Source: Lysobacter capsici | GTDB taxonomy: Bacteria > Pseudomonadota > Gammaproteobacteria > Xanthomonadales > Xanthomonadaceae | Assembly (NCBI RefSeq): GCF_018732085.1 | Contig: NZ_CP076103.1 | Location: 4,836,001 to 4,900,000, forward strand | Reading direction: 5' to 3' | Length of the DNA stretch: 64,000 nt | Shown here: in pieces, positions 36,812 through 44,285 of the stretch | How the letters are laid out: every line of letters starts with the position of its first letter | Numbering within the stretch: position 1 is the first letter of the stretch | Notes under the pieces: generated by a model | Seen by the model: the letters and a program-made list of their open reading frames with translations, nothing else | What the model was told of the DNA's origin: nothing | Database searches by the model: none | Made by a program: the position numbers and the translations under genes

Positions 36812-38014
36812 TCACATCAACGCGGCGATATCCACGTACTCCACCACTTCCAGCCCGAATCCGGCCAGGCCGATCTGGCGGCGCGGGGTGCCGAGCACGC
36901 GCAGTTTGCCCAGGCCCAGGTCGGCCAGGATCTGGCCGCCGGCGCCGTTGCGCCGCCATTCGGCCAGGGCATGGCCGCGGCTCGGCGGCGCGGTCGGTTC
37001 GGCCGACTCGCCGGCCAATTCACCGGCACGCTCGCCCGAGCCATGACCCTCGTCGTCAGCCCCGCCCTGCCCGTCCGCATGCGCCGACGGCTGTTCGCGC
37101 ACCCGCGCCAGCAGCGCATCGGCGTCGGCGTGGTCGGCCAGCAGCACCAGCGCGCCGCGGCCTTCGCGGGCGATCGCGGCCAGCACGTCGCCGACCGCCG
37201 GGCCGAAGTCCGGCCGGCGCCAATGCAGCGCGTCGGCCAGCGGGTTCTGCACGTGGACCCGCACCAGCGTCGGGGCCTGCACATCGGCCTGGCCGCGGAC
37301 CAGGGCGAAATGCAGGCCGTGGGTCAACCGGTCGCGGTAGCTCAGCAGGCGGAACGGGCCGTGCTCGGTCTGGATCTCGCGTTCGTCGACCCGCTCGACC
37401 GTGTGCTCGGTGGCCAGGCGGTAACGGATCAATTCCTCGATCGAACCGATCTTCAGGCCGTGCTCGGCCGCGAACGCTTCCAGTTCGGGACGCCGCGCCA
37501 TGCTGCCGTCGGCGTTGAGGATCTCGACCAGCACGCCGGCCGGTTCCAGGCCGGCCAACAAGGCCAGATCGCTCGCCGCCTCGGTGTGGCCGGCGCGGCT
37601 GAGCACGCCGCCGGGCTGCGACATCAGCGGGAAGATGTGGCCGGGCTGGGCCAGGTCCGAGGGCTTGGCGTCGGGCCGCACCGCGGTGCGCACGGTGTGG
37701 GCGCGGTCGTAGGCCGAGATGCCGGTGGTGACGCCTTCGGCCGCTTCGATGCTGACGGTGAAGTTGGTGTGGTGCGGCGAGGTGTTGTCGCGCACCATCG
37801 GCCCCAGGCCGAGCTGGAAACAACGCTCGCGCATCAGCGACAGGCACACCAGGCCGCGCGCGTGGGTGACCATGAAGTTGATGTCGGCCGGACGCACCAG
37901 CTCGGCGGCCATGATCAGGTCGCCTTCGTTCTCGCGGTCTTCGTCGTCGACGATCACCACCATGCGGCCGGCGCGGATTTCTTCCAGCAATTCGGGAACG
38001 CTCGCGAAACTCAT
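36812..38014 (-). CDS. ribB: 3,4-dihydroxy-2-butanone-4-phosphate synthase fused to a degenerate GTP cyclohydrolase II domain (RibBX)
   Basis: 400 residues. The N-terminal RibB domain (1-205) is complete: VDDEDRENEGDLIMAAE (about 23-39), THARGLVCLSL, SPHHTNFTVSIEA and RAGHTEAASDLA. The C-terminal part aligns with GTP cyclohydrolase II (LVRVHVQNPLADAL, then GGQILADLGLGKLRVLGT), but the three zinc-binding cysteines of RibA (pattern C-x10-C-x-C) are absent; the sequence there reads HVQNPL and RRPDFG, and no cysteine occurs in this half. The catalytic EGRxIGL motif is also lost. So it should supply the butanone phosphate only. The ATG overlaps the ribE stop (ATGA). Confidence 0.92.
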   Translation of the reverse strand: MSFASVPELLEEIRAGRMVVIVDDEDRENEGDLIMAAELVRPADINFMVTHARGLVCLSLMRERCFQLGLGPMVRDNTSPHHTNFTVSIEAAEGVTTGISAYDRAHTVRTAVRPDAKPSDLAQPGHIFPLMSQPGGVLSRAGHTEAASDLALLAGLEPAGVLVEILNADGSMARRPELEAFAAEHGLKIGSIEELIRYRLATEHTVERVDEREIQTEHGPFRLLSYRDRLTHGLHFALVRGQADVQAPTLVRVHVQNPLADALHWRRPDFGPAVGDVLAAIAREGRGALVLLADHADADALLARVREQPSAHADGQGGADDEGHGSGERAGELAGESAEPTAPPSRGHALAEWRRNGAGGQILADLGLGKLRVLGTPRRQIGLAGFGLEVVEYVDIAALM

Positions 38015-38622
38015 GCCGCACCTCCGGGCTGACGCTCGCCGAGCAGGCGCTCGACGTAACGGGCCACCAAGTCGATTTCCAGATTGATCGCATCGCCGAT
38101 GCCGGTCTGCGCGAACGCGGTGTTCTGCACGGTGTGCGGAATCAGCGCGACCTCGAAACCCTCCGCGTCGACCTCGTTGACGGTGAGGCTGACCCCGTCG
38201 ACGCAGATCGAGCCTTTCTTGGCGATGTAGCGCAGCAGCGGCGCCGGCGCCTTGAAGCGCCAGCGCTGCGCGCGCGCGTCGTCGTGGATCGACAGCACCG
38301 CGCCGACGCCGTCGACATGGCCGCTGACCAGGTGCCCGCCGAGCCGGTCGCTCGGCCGCATCGCGCGTTCCAGGTTGACCCGCGCGGCGGGCCCCAGCGC
38401 GCCGAGCGTGGTCAGCGACAGGGTTTCGTTGGACGCGTCGGCGTCGAACCACCCGGAGCCGAATTCGATCACGGTCAGGCACACGCCGTTGACCGCGATG
38501 CTTTCGCCGAGCTTGGGGTCGGTGAAATCGAGGCTGCCGGTGGCGATGCGCAACCGCACGTCGCCGCCGAGATCGTGCTTGTCGGCGATGCGGCCGACGC
38601 CTTCGATGATGCCGGTGAACAT
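38011..38622 (-). CDS. ribE: Riboflavin synthase, alpha subunit
   Basis: Dismutates two lumazines to riboflavin and pyrimidine. 203 residues with the two-fold internal repeat: barrel 1 starts MFTGIIEGVGRI and has VNGVCLTV, barrel 2 has HLVSGHVDG and VDGVSLTVNEV. The ATG at 38622 has GGAGG at good spacing (cggaggtccgctg). The frame is open upstream to 38748 without meaning. First gene after the FMN riboswitch. Confidence 0.97.
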   Translation of the reverse strand: MFTGIIEGVGRIADKHDLGGDVRLRIATGSLDFTDPKLGESIAVNGVCLTVIEFGSGWFDADASNETLSLTTLGALGPAARVNLERAMRPSDRLGGHLVSGHVDGVGAVLSIHDDARAQRWRFKAPAPLLRYIAKKGSICVDGVSLTVNEVDAEGFEVALIPHTVQNTAFAQTGIGDAINLEIDLVARYVERLLGERQPGGAA

Positions 38623-38810
38623 CAGCGGACCTCCGGACGGAGACCGCGACGGCGCGAGGCCGCGCCGGTGTTGCGATTGAACTGGGTCATGAAACGTTTC
38701 CCGCAAGAAGTGAGCGAAAAACGCCTCAAGGCTTGGAAGACAACGCACGACGCGCGGCCGGGCCGCGGGAGTCGTCTCGCCCGTCCTCGCGGAGGGCTCG
38801 CGCGTAGCCG

Positions 38811-38975
38811 TCTTCTTTCATCCGGACTGTGACCGTCGGCTCCGGCATTGGACCGGATCTGCTGACCCTTGCGCGCGTGGCGGCCGAAATCCGGCTGCCA
38901 CGCGCAAGGCGCTCGCGGGCTCGCGCGTTGCCGCGCCTACCGCCGGTGGGGAGTTTCGCCCCGCCCTGAAGACGT
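38811..38975 (-). promoter_or_regulatory. FMN riboswitch (RFN element)
   Basis: On the minus strand the RNA contains the conserved blocks of the RFN element in order: CTTCAGGGCGGGGCGAAA, TCCCCACCGGCGGTA, GCGAGCCCGCGAGCG, a variable extended stem (CTTGCGCGTGGC / GCCACGCGCAAG), GGTCAGCAGATCCGGT and CCGGAGCCGACGGT, closing with CAGTCCGGATG. It binds FMN and represses the downstream ribE-ribBX genes. It ends 188 bases before the ribE start, leaving room for an expression platform. A GCCT...AGGC pair followed by TTTTT (about 38714-38732) is a weak terminator candidate. Confidence 0.95.
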
Positions 38976-39662
38976 TACTGGTGGTACCGGCGAACCGGCG
39001 GGGCGCAGTTTACCACCCGGGGGGCCGGGGTCTTGGGACGGGGTGCGGTGGATGGTTTGTTCTGCGGGCGGGGGGAGTGGGGGTCGAGACTTTCTCAAAG
39101 GGGCTGCTCGGCTGTTGCGGCCTTTGCGGCCTTTGCGGCCTTTGCGGCTTTTGCGGCTCTTGCGGTCCTTTCGGCCGTTGCGACCCTTTCGGCCGTTGCG
39201 GCGATGTATCGGACACGTTGGACCTACGAGCGCTGGTCAATCTACAAGACGTCATTCCCGCGAACGCGGGAATCCAGTGACTTCAAGCGCTCTCGCACGA
39301 AAGTCACTGGATTCCCGCGTTCGCGGGAATGACGGCCTGGAGGGATGGCGCTGAAGGCTCTGGATTCCCGCTTTCGCGGGAATGACGGTCTGGTGGGATG
39401 GCGCTAAAGGCTCTGGATTCCCGCTTTCGCGGGAATGACGTTCTGGTGGGATGGCGCTGAAGGCTCTGGATTCCCGCCTTCGCGGGAATGACGGTCTGGT
39501 GGGATGGCGCTGAAGGTTCTGGACGTTCGGCTTCGCTGAAGTAAAGCAGAGCCCTCCTTACGGGGATGACATCCTTGAGGTGACATCCCGGGTGACTGCT
39601 GGATGGACTGGCAACGAAGTGGCGCGACCGTCGCGATCCAACTCACCGCCAAAAACCGTCCA
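38976..39662. repeat. Minisatellite and palindrome cluster between the methyltransferase gene and the FMN riboswitch
   Basis: Contains ten copies of a 9-bp unit TTGCGGCCT, decaying along the array (39115-39204), then palindromes ATTCCCGCGAACGCGGGAAT at about 39254, 39311, 39363, 39418 and 39475, spaced 52-57 bases apart with nearly identical sequence between. The region 39500-39662 has no clear gene. The riboswitch promoter should lie within or beyond these repeats; I cannot place it. Confidence 0.85.
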
Positions 39663-40439
39663 TCAACCCGCCTTGCGCCGCAAATGCAGCGTCAACGGCC
39701 ATTGAATCGTCCGCACGTCCTCGGCCATGCCCCAGGCCTGCGACAACGCCGGGCGGTTCAGCGCGACCGGGTCGTCGCCGGTCGCAGCGCGGCAGCGGTC
39801 GGTCGCGGACAGACTGTTCAGATAACCCAGGAAACGCCCCAGCCCCCATTGCGCCATCAACCACAGCGACGGCGCCGGCAGCGCTTCGAACGGCCATGCG
39901 TAATCGGGGTATCCGGCGCGGACTTCGGCGTTCTCGCGCTGCCAGAAAGGATCGATGCGGGCGCGGAAATCGGCCACCGCGACCTCCATCCCCGGCGGCG
40001 GCAGGAAATCGCCATAGGCCCATACCGCCAGCACCCCGCCGGGCGCGAGCACGCGCTCGCATTCGGCGAAAAATCGCTCGCGTTCGAACCAGTGCAGGGC
40101 CTGCGCGACCGCGACCAGTTGCACGCTGGCATCGGCCAGGTCGGTGCGTTCGCCCGGCGCGACGCTCAGGGCGACCCGGCCTTCGCCGCGCAGCGAGGCC
40201 TCATGCGCCCAGTGCTGTTCGAGCTGTTTGACGCTGGGATCGCTCGCATGCACCCGCGCGAACCGCGCCGCGAGCCCGCGCGTGGCCTGGCCGCTGCCGC
40301 AACCGGGCTCCCACACCGTCGCATCGGCCGGCACCTGCTCGGCGATCGCGTCGAACAGCGCGTCGGGATACTCCGGACGCGCGGCGGCATAGGCGCCGGC
40401 GATCGCGGAGAAGTGGTCCTTGAAGGCGTTCTGGCTCAT
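39663..40439 (-). CDS. Class I SAM-dependent methyltransferase
   Basis: 258 residues, methyltransferase type 11/25-like: motif I WEPGCGSGQATRGLAARF (about 42-59), post-I acidic ASDPS, LVAVAQALHWFERERFF motif II and VLAPGGVLAVWAYG motif III. The HWF block occurs in a group of small-molecule methyltransferases that includes trans-aconitate-like enzymes. Substrate unknown. Start at MSQNAFKDHFS chosen; an ATG nine codons upstream is less likely. Between ribD and the riboswitch, without clear pathway connection. Confidence 0.85.
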   Translation of the reverse strand: MSQNAFKDHFSAIAGAYAAARPEYPDALFDAIAEQVPADATVWEPGCGSGQATRGLAARFARVHASDPSVKQLEQHWAHEASLRGEGRVALSVAPGERTDLADASVQLVAVAQALHWFERERFFAECERVLAPGGVLAVWAYGDFLPPPGMEVAVADFRARIDPFWQRENAEVRAGYPDYAWPFEALPAPSLWLMAQWGLGRFLGYLNSLSATDRCRAATGDDPVALNRPALSQAWGMAEDVRTIQWPLTLHLRRKAG

Positions 40440-40649
40440 AGGCGAAGAATGAGTGGACAGCAGCAAGGAGTGAGCAAGAGCGGCGGCGAAGGCGCCGTGA
40501 GGGTTGCCAAGTAGATCATGGCAACCGTCGAATGCTCCCGACTACTCACTCCTCGAAGGCGTTGTGGCTCATCGCGAGGCGTGAGTGGAAAGAGTGAGCG
40601 AAAGCGTGAAGGGGTGCGAGCGTCGCCCGCCCCACTCACTCCTGTGCAC
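40440..40649. repeat. ACTCACTCC repeats and a partial copy of the methyltransferase 5' end
   Basis: About 210 bases. The first 22 coding bases of the methyltransferase gene (ccttgaaggcgttctggctcat on the + strand, 40418-40439) recur near-exactly at 40552-40573, followed in both places by gagtgg and gagtgagc motifs. Copies of actcactcct lie at about 40545, 40633 and 40646, with the complement aggagtgag near 40468. Looks like tandem duplication followed by decay. No gene. Confidence 0.65.
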
Positions 40650-41750
40650 TCACTCCTGCTTCCGAGGCTGCAACAACACCCGCGTATCCTCGCCGAGCCG
40701 GCGCACATCGATCACATCCAGCTGCAGCTTGCTGGTCATCGCCTCGATGCCCAGGCCGCCGAACAAGGGCCGCGCGTTTTCGCCGAGCAACACCGGCGCG
40801 ACATAGAGCAGCACTTCGTCGACCAGTCCCTGCGCCAGGAATGCGCCGGCCAGGGTCGCGCCGGCTTCGAGCTGGATCTCGTTGACGCCGCGTTCGGCCA
40901 GCAGCCCGAGCACCGCGCCCAGATCCATGCGGCCCTCGGCCATCGGAACCGCCATGTGCGCGGCGGCGAAATCGCGCGGCGGCTTGGCGTCGGGCGCATG
41001 CAGGTACAAGGTCGGCGCGTCGCCTTCGCGCACGCGGCCGCGCGCGACCGTGGCCAGGCCCGGATCGAGCACCACCCGCAGCGGCGCGACGAACGCGGTG
41101 TCATCGCCCAGGCGCACGGTCAGCGAGGGATCGTCGGCGAGCACGGTGCCCGCGCCGGTCACGATCGCGCTGCTGCGCGCGCGCCAGTGCTGCACGTCCA
41201 GGCGCGAGGCTTCGCCGCTGATCCATTTGGATTCGCCGCTCGCCAGCGCGCTGCGCCCGTCCAGGCTCGCGGCCAGCTTGACCCGCAGCCACGGCCGTCC
41301 GCGTTCGACCCGCGACAGGAAACCGCGATTGAGCGCGCGCGCCTGCGCTTGCATCAACCCGCTTTCGACCACGATGCCGGCCGCCTGCAATTTCGCGAAA
41401 CCGGCGCCGTCGACCTGCGCAAACGGATCGCGCATCGCCGCGACCACGCGCGCCACGCCGGCGGCGATCAGCGCATCGCTGCACGGCCCGGTGCGGCCGG
41501 TGTGCGCGCACGGCTCCAGGGTCACGTACGCGGTGGCGCCGCGCGCGCGATCGCCGGCCGCGCGCAGCGCATGCACTTCCGCGTGCGGCTCGCCGGCGCG
41601 TTCGTGCCAGCCTTCGCCGACGATGTCGTCGCCGTGCGCGATCACGCAGCCGACCAGCGGATTGGGCTTGGTCGTGTACGCGCCCTTCTCGGCCAGGCGC
41701 AGCGCGCGGGCCATGTGGGCGTGATCGGTGGCGCTGAAGGGGCTGGTCAT
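40650..41750 (-). CDS. ribD: Bifunctional diaminohydroxyphosphoribosylaminopyrimidine deaminase / 5-amino-6-(5-phosphoribosylamino)uracil reductase
   Basis: Second and third steps of riboflavin synthesis. 366 residues: N-terminal deaminase with zinc motif HAEVHAL (His56, Glu58) and EPCAHTGRTGPC (Cys81, Cys90), C-terminal NADPH-dependent reductase from about 150 (RPWLRVKLAASLDGRSA, then VNEIQLEAGATLAGAFL). The ATG overlaps the stop of the upstream unknown gene as ATGA, so it appears translationally coupled. It lies upstream of the FMN riboswitch and so is probably not under its control here. Confidence 0.96.
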   Translation of the reverse strand: MTSPFSATDHAHMARALRLAEKGAYTTKPNPLVGCVIAHGDDIVGEGWHERAGEPHAEVHALRAAGDRARGATAYVTLEPCAHTGRTGPCSDALIAAGVARVVAAMRDPFAQVDGAGFAKLQAAGIVVESGLMQAQARALNRGFLSRVERGRPWLRVKLAASLDGRSALASGESKWISGEASRLDVQHWRARSSAIVTGAGTVLADDPSLTVRLGDDTAFVAPLRVVLDPGLATVARGRVREGDAPTLYLHAPDAKPPRDFAAAHMAVPMAEGRMDLGAVLGLLAERGVNEIQLEAGATLAGAFLAQGLVDEVLLYVAPVLLGENARPLFGGLGIEAMTSKLQLDVIDVRRLGEDTRVLLQPRKQE

Positions 41751-42562
41751 GGCGTGCGCTTGAAGTGAGTGGCGTCGGGGTAATCGGAGATCAGGCTGCC
41801 GTCGGCCTGACGGGTGAGGGTCATGCCGCCGCCCTCGGCCGCGCCCAGCGCGCGGGCATCGAATTCGATCAGGTACAGCACCTTGGTCGAATCTTCCACC
41901 GTCAACCAGCGGATGCGATCGGGCTGCTCGGGGAAACGCACGCCGATGGCCTTGACCACCGCGCGCTTGGGCAAGCCCGCGAATTCGAACTGGCCGTCGT
42001 CGCCCGGCACCGGGCCTTGTTCGATCACCTGGCCGTCGGCCAGACGCAGCATCGCCCTGGCATCGCCGACCGCCAGACCGACCCGCGGCTCGTACACGCT
42101 GACCCGCAACGTTTCGCCGGCCCGCCGCGGCTGGTTCGCCCAGGCGCGCGCGAGCGGCAGCAAGCCCGCGTCCACCGCCTGCTTGATCGTGTCGATGCCG
42201 TCGCCGCGCACTTTGTCCAGGTCGGCCTGGGTCAGCGGCTCGGGCAACGCGCGCTTGATGCCTTCGCCGCCGATCGCCAAGCCCTCCACCAGCGCCACGG
42301 CATCGCCGATGCGCTGCCAGCAGCCGCTGAAGTCCGCGCCCGGCGCCGGCACGCCGAGCAGGCGAAAACTGCCGTCGCGGTTCAATTGCAGGCTCGCCGC
42401 CGGCTTCGCGGCCGCCGAAACGTAGCGGCCGGACGACGCTGCATCGGCGGGCTCGCAGGCGAAAGCGGCCGGGGCGGCGAGCACGCAAACGCAAACGATC
42501 GAACCGGCCATCGCCGAGCGCACACGCCGGGAACAACGCGCCGCGCCGCCGCTGGAATTCAT
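41747..42562 (-). CDS. Conserved hypothetical exported protein, coupled to ribD
   Basis: 271 residues. N-terminal Sec-type signal (hydrophobic GSIVCVCVLAAPAAFA, cleavage likely before or near Cys at residue about 38). The mature part has alternating beta-like segments (SLQLNRDGSFRLLGV, LRVSVYEPRVGLAVGD, RIRWLTVEDSTKVLYLIEF) and ends near TLTRQADGSLISDYPDA. I recognise no family. The ATG at 42562 shares four bases with the stop of the gene before it, and its stop shares four with ribD, so it belongs to the same translationally coupled chain. Function unknown. Confidence 0.75.
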   Translation of the reverse strand: MNSSGGAARCSRRVRSAMAGSIVCVCVLAAPAAFACEPADAASSGRYVSAAAKPAASLQLNRDGSFRLLGVPAPGADFSGCWQRIGDAVALVEGLAIGGEGIKRALPEPLTQADLDKVRGDGIDTIKQAVDAGLLPLARAWANQPRRAGETLRVSVYEPRVGLAVGDARAMLRLADGQVIEQGPVPGDDGQFEFAGLPKRAVVKAIGVRFPEQPDRIRWLTVEDSTKVLYLIEFDARALGAAEGGGMTLTRQADGSLISDYPDATHFKRTP

Positions 42563-43044
42563 AGCCATTGGTTGCCCATCCGCTCTTGCTTGGCTTGCGG
42601 CGCCTGCCTGCGAAATTCGGCCAGGAACGCGTCCATGTCGTCCAATCCCGAGAATAGCTGGATCGAACCGTCCGGGTGATTGACCACCACCCGCACCAGG
42701 CGGCCGCGCCGCGTGTACGCATGCACGCTCACGACCTTCGCCAAGGATTCGCTCGACTGCTCGGCATCGGTGGCGAAGTACAGCGATCCGTCGTCGAACC
42801 ACAGCCGCATGCGTTCGTATTCGCGCCAGTAACGCGTCTCCAGACGACGCTCTCGCCAATACTTCAAGGCGATCAGCACCGCCACGCCCACGACGCACCA
42901 GCGCGCGAATTCCCAGGCGAACACGCCGGCCAACCACAGCGGCAAAGCGATCAGCGCCACGACGACGGGCGTTACCGAAGCCGGGCCGAACCACTCCCGC
43001 CGAAGCTGCGCGCGCGCATAACGAAACGTTCGCGAGGTGGCCAT
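42559..43044 (-). CDS. Conserved hypothetical membrane protein, YcxB/PH-like
   Basis: 161 residues: basic N-terminus, two adjacent hydrophobic helices (about 25-62, PVVVALIALPLWLAGVF and CVVGVAVLIALKYW), then a soluble domain with RMRLWFDDGSLYFATD, KVVSVHAYTRRGRLVRVVV, and a final helix. This layout, with a beta-rich domain after a membrane hairpin, resembles small YcxB-type PH-domain proteins, but I do not claim the assignment. Eleven bases after nrdR and overlapping the next gene (ATGA). Confidence 0.7.
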   Translation of the reverse strand: MATSRTFRYARAQLRREWFGPASVTPVVVALIALPLWLAGVFAWEFARWCVVGVAVLIALKYWRERRLETRYWREYERMRLWFDDGSLYFATDAEQSSESLAKVVSVHAYTRRGRLVRVVVNHPDGSIQLFSGLDDMDAFLAEFRRQAPQAKQERMGNQWL

Positions 43045-43054
43045 CGAGCCGAAC

Positions 43055-43576
43055 TCAGCGCTTCTTCTTGTCCGGCCGCGGCTCGTCGTCGCCGAGCAAG
43101 GTCAGCTGTCCGTCGCCGGGGATATCGCGTTCGAGCCGGTCGAGTTCCTCGCGGAAATCGGCCACGTCCTCGAACGAGCGATACACCGAGGCGAAACGCA
43201 CGTAGCCGACGTGGTCGAGCTTGCGCAGTTCGGCCATGACGAATTCGCCGACCCGGCGCGAGGCGAGTTCGCGTTCGGCGGTCATGCGCAGCTGATGCAC
43301 GACCGCGCGCACCGCCGATTCGATCTGTTCTTCCGAGACCGGGCGCTTTTGCAGCGCACGGTCGAAACCGCCGCGCAGCTTGCGCGCGTCGAAGGCCTCG
43401 CGGCGGCCGTCGCCCTTGATGATCACCGGCAGTTTGAGTTCGATCGTCTCGATCGTGCTGAAACGTTCCCCGCAGGCCTCGCAGACGCGGCGGCGGCGGA
43501 TGGTCGCGCCGTCGTCGGACACGCGCGAATCGATGACCCGGGTGTCGACGTGCTGGCAGAAAGGACAATGCATCAA
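43055..43576 (-). CDS. nrdR: Transcriptional repressor NrdR
   Basis: Zinc-ribbon/ATP-cone repressor of ribonucleotide reductase genes. 173 residues: zinc ribbon MHCPFCQ and CEACG (Cys3, 6, 31, 34), the RRRRVC DNA-contact region, then an ATP-cone from about 50 (VIIKGDGRREAFDARKLRGGF) and the YVRFASVYRSFEDVADF motif. Slightly longer than E. coli NrdR, with a charged C-terminal tail (DEPRPDKKKR). In many genomes nrdR sits between glyA and ribD, as here. Confidence 0.97.
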   Translation of the reverse strand: MMHCPFCQHVDTRVIDSRVSDDGATIRRRRVCEACGERFSTIETIELKLPVIIKGDGRREAFDARKLRGGFDRALQKRPVSEEQIESAVRAVVHQLRMTAERELASRRVGEFVMAELRKLDHVGYVRFASVYRSFEDVADFREELDRLERDIPGDGQLTLLGDDEPRPDKKKR

Positions 43577-43625
43577 TACACCGTAGGTCGGGACGGAAGT
43601 TGGGAACCGCAGCGTCCGGAACCGA

Positions 43626-44285
43626 TCATTTGTGCCGCCGGAACCCGTATTTCGGCCCGTCCGGGTAAAAACGCATGCTCACATTGCCATAGTCGGCGAC
43701 CGCGCGGCCATCGCGAAGCGCGGGCTCGTAGGTGACTTGCCTGGCGAATGCGAGCGCGGGCGCGTCGAACACGCTGTCGTTGCTGCAGATCACCATCGCG
43801 TCGCGGGTGCGGCCCTTGGCGTCGACGATGACCTTCACCACCACCTCGCCGACCTTGGCGCCCGCGGCAACGGGATAGACCGCCTCGGGCCGGTTGTTGG
43901 GTTCCGGCGCGCGGCTGCCGGGTTGCGAATACGTGTCCGGCGCATCGCGGCGATCGAGTTCGGACAGCCAAGGAACCCGATTGCGCGCATGGAAGTCGGA
44001 AATCTCGCGCCAGTTGGCGCGGTATTTTCTTGCGCCTTCCATGTACACCTGACAGGCCGGGATGTAGTACGTCTCGGTCATGCCGATGTCTTGGCTGAAG
44101 TCGGGTGCGTTCGGCGGCGGCCCCGGCATTTCGACCAGCGTCGCCCCGGCCGCTTCGGCCGGGGTCAGAGTCTTGTATTCGATCGCGGGCGGTTCGTACT
44201 TTCCGGCCGGCGGAGCTTCGGCCGCCTGCACGCTCAAGCATGCAAGCCAACCGACGGCCGCCAGCCGGAAAAGCGCCTTAGCCAT
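43626..44285 (-). CDS. Putative exported protein with a TonB C-terminal-like domain
   Basis: 219 residues. Signal peptide (LFRLAAVGWLACLSVQAAEA), a proline-rich stretch, a middle region with two cysteines (residues about 78 and 165), then a C-terminal beta-alpha domain resembling the TonB/energy-transducer fold: VYPVAAGAKVGEVVVKVIVDAKGR, then FARQVTYEPALRDGRAV, close to the TonB pattern. There is no N-terminal membrane anchor or ExbBD partner nearby, so a role in energy transduction is not supported. Start overlaps the glyA end by 8 bases. Confidence 0.75.
   Translation of the reverse strand: MAKALFRLAAVGWLACLSVQAAEAPPAGKYEPPAIEYKTLTPAEAAGATLVEMPGPPPNAPDFSQDIGMTETYYIPACQVYMEGARKYRANWREISDFHARNRVPWLSELDRRDAPDTYSQPGSRAPEPNNRPEAVYPVAAGAKVGEVVVKVIVDAKGRTRDAMVICSNDSVFDAPALAFARQVTYEPALRDGRAVADYGNVSMRFYPDGPKYGFRRHK

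Noticed and set aside
38623..38748. Leader peptide or extended RibE start in the riboswitch-ribE interval
   Set aside because: No family match, and the ATG at 38622 has a clear GGAGG; the interval is more likely the riboswitch expression platform.
39250..39500. Palindromes at regular 52-57-base spacing, looking like a CRISPR array
   Set aside because: The sequence between the palindromes is almost identical rather than unique, the palindromes are found elsewhere in intergenic gaps, and there are no cas genes in the window.
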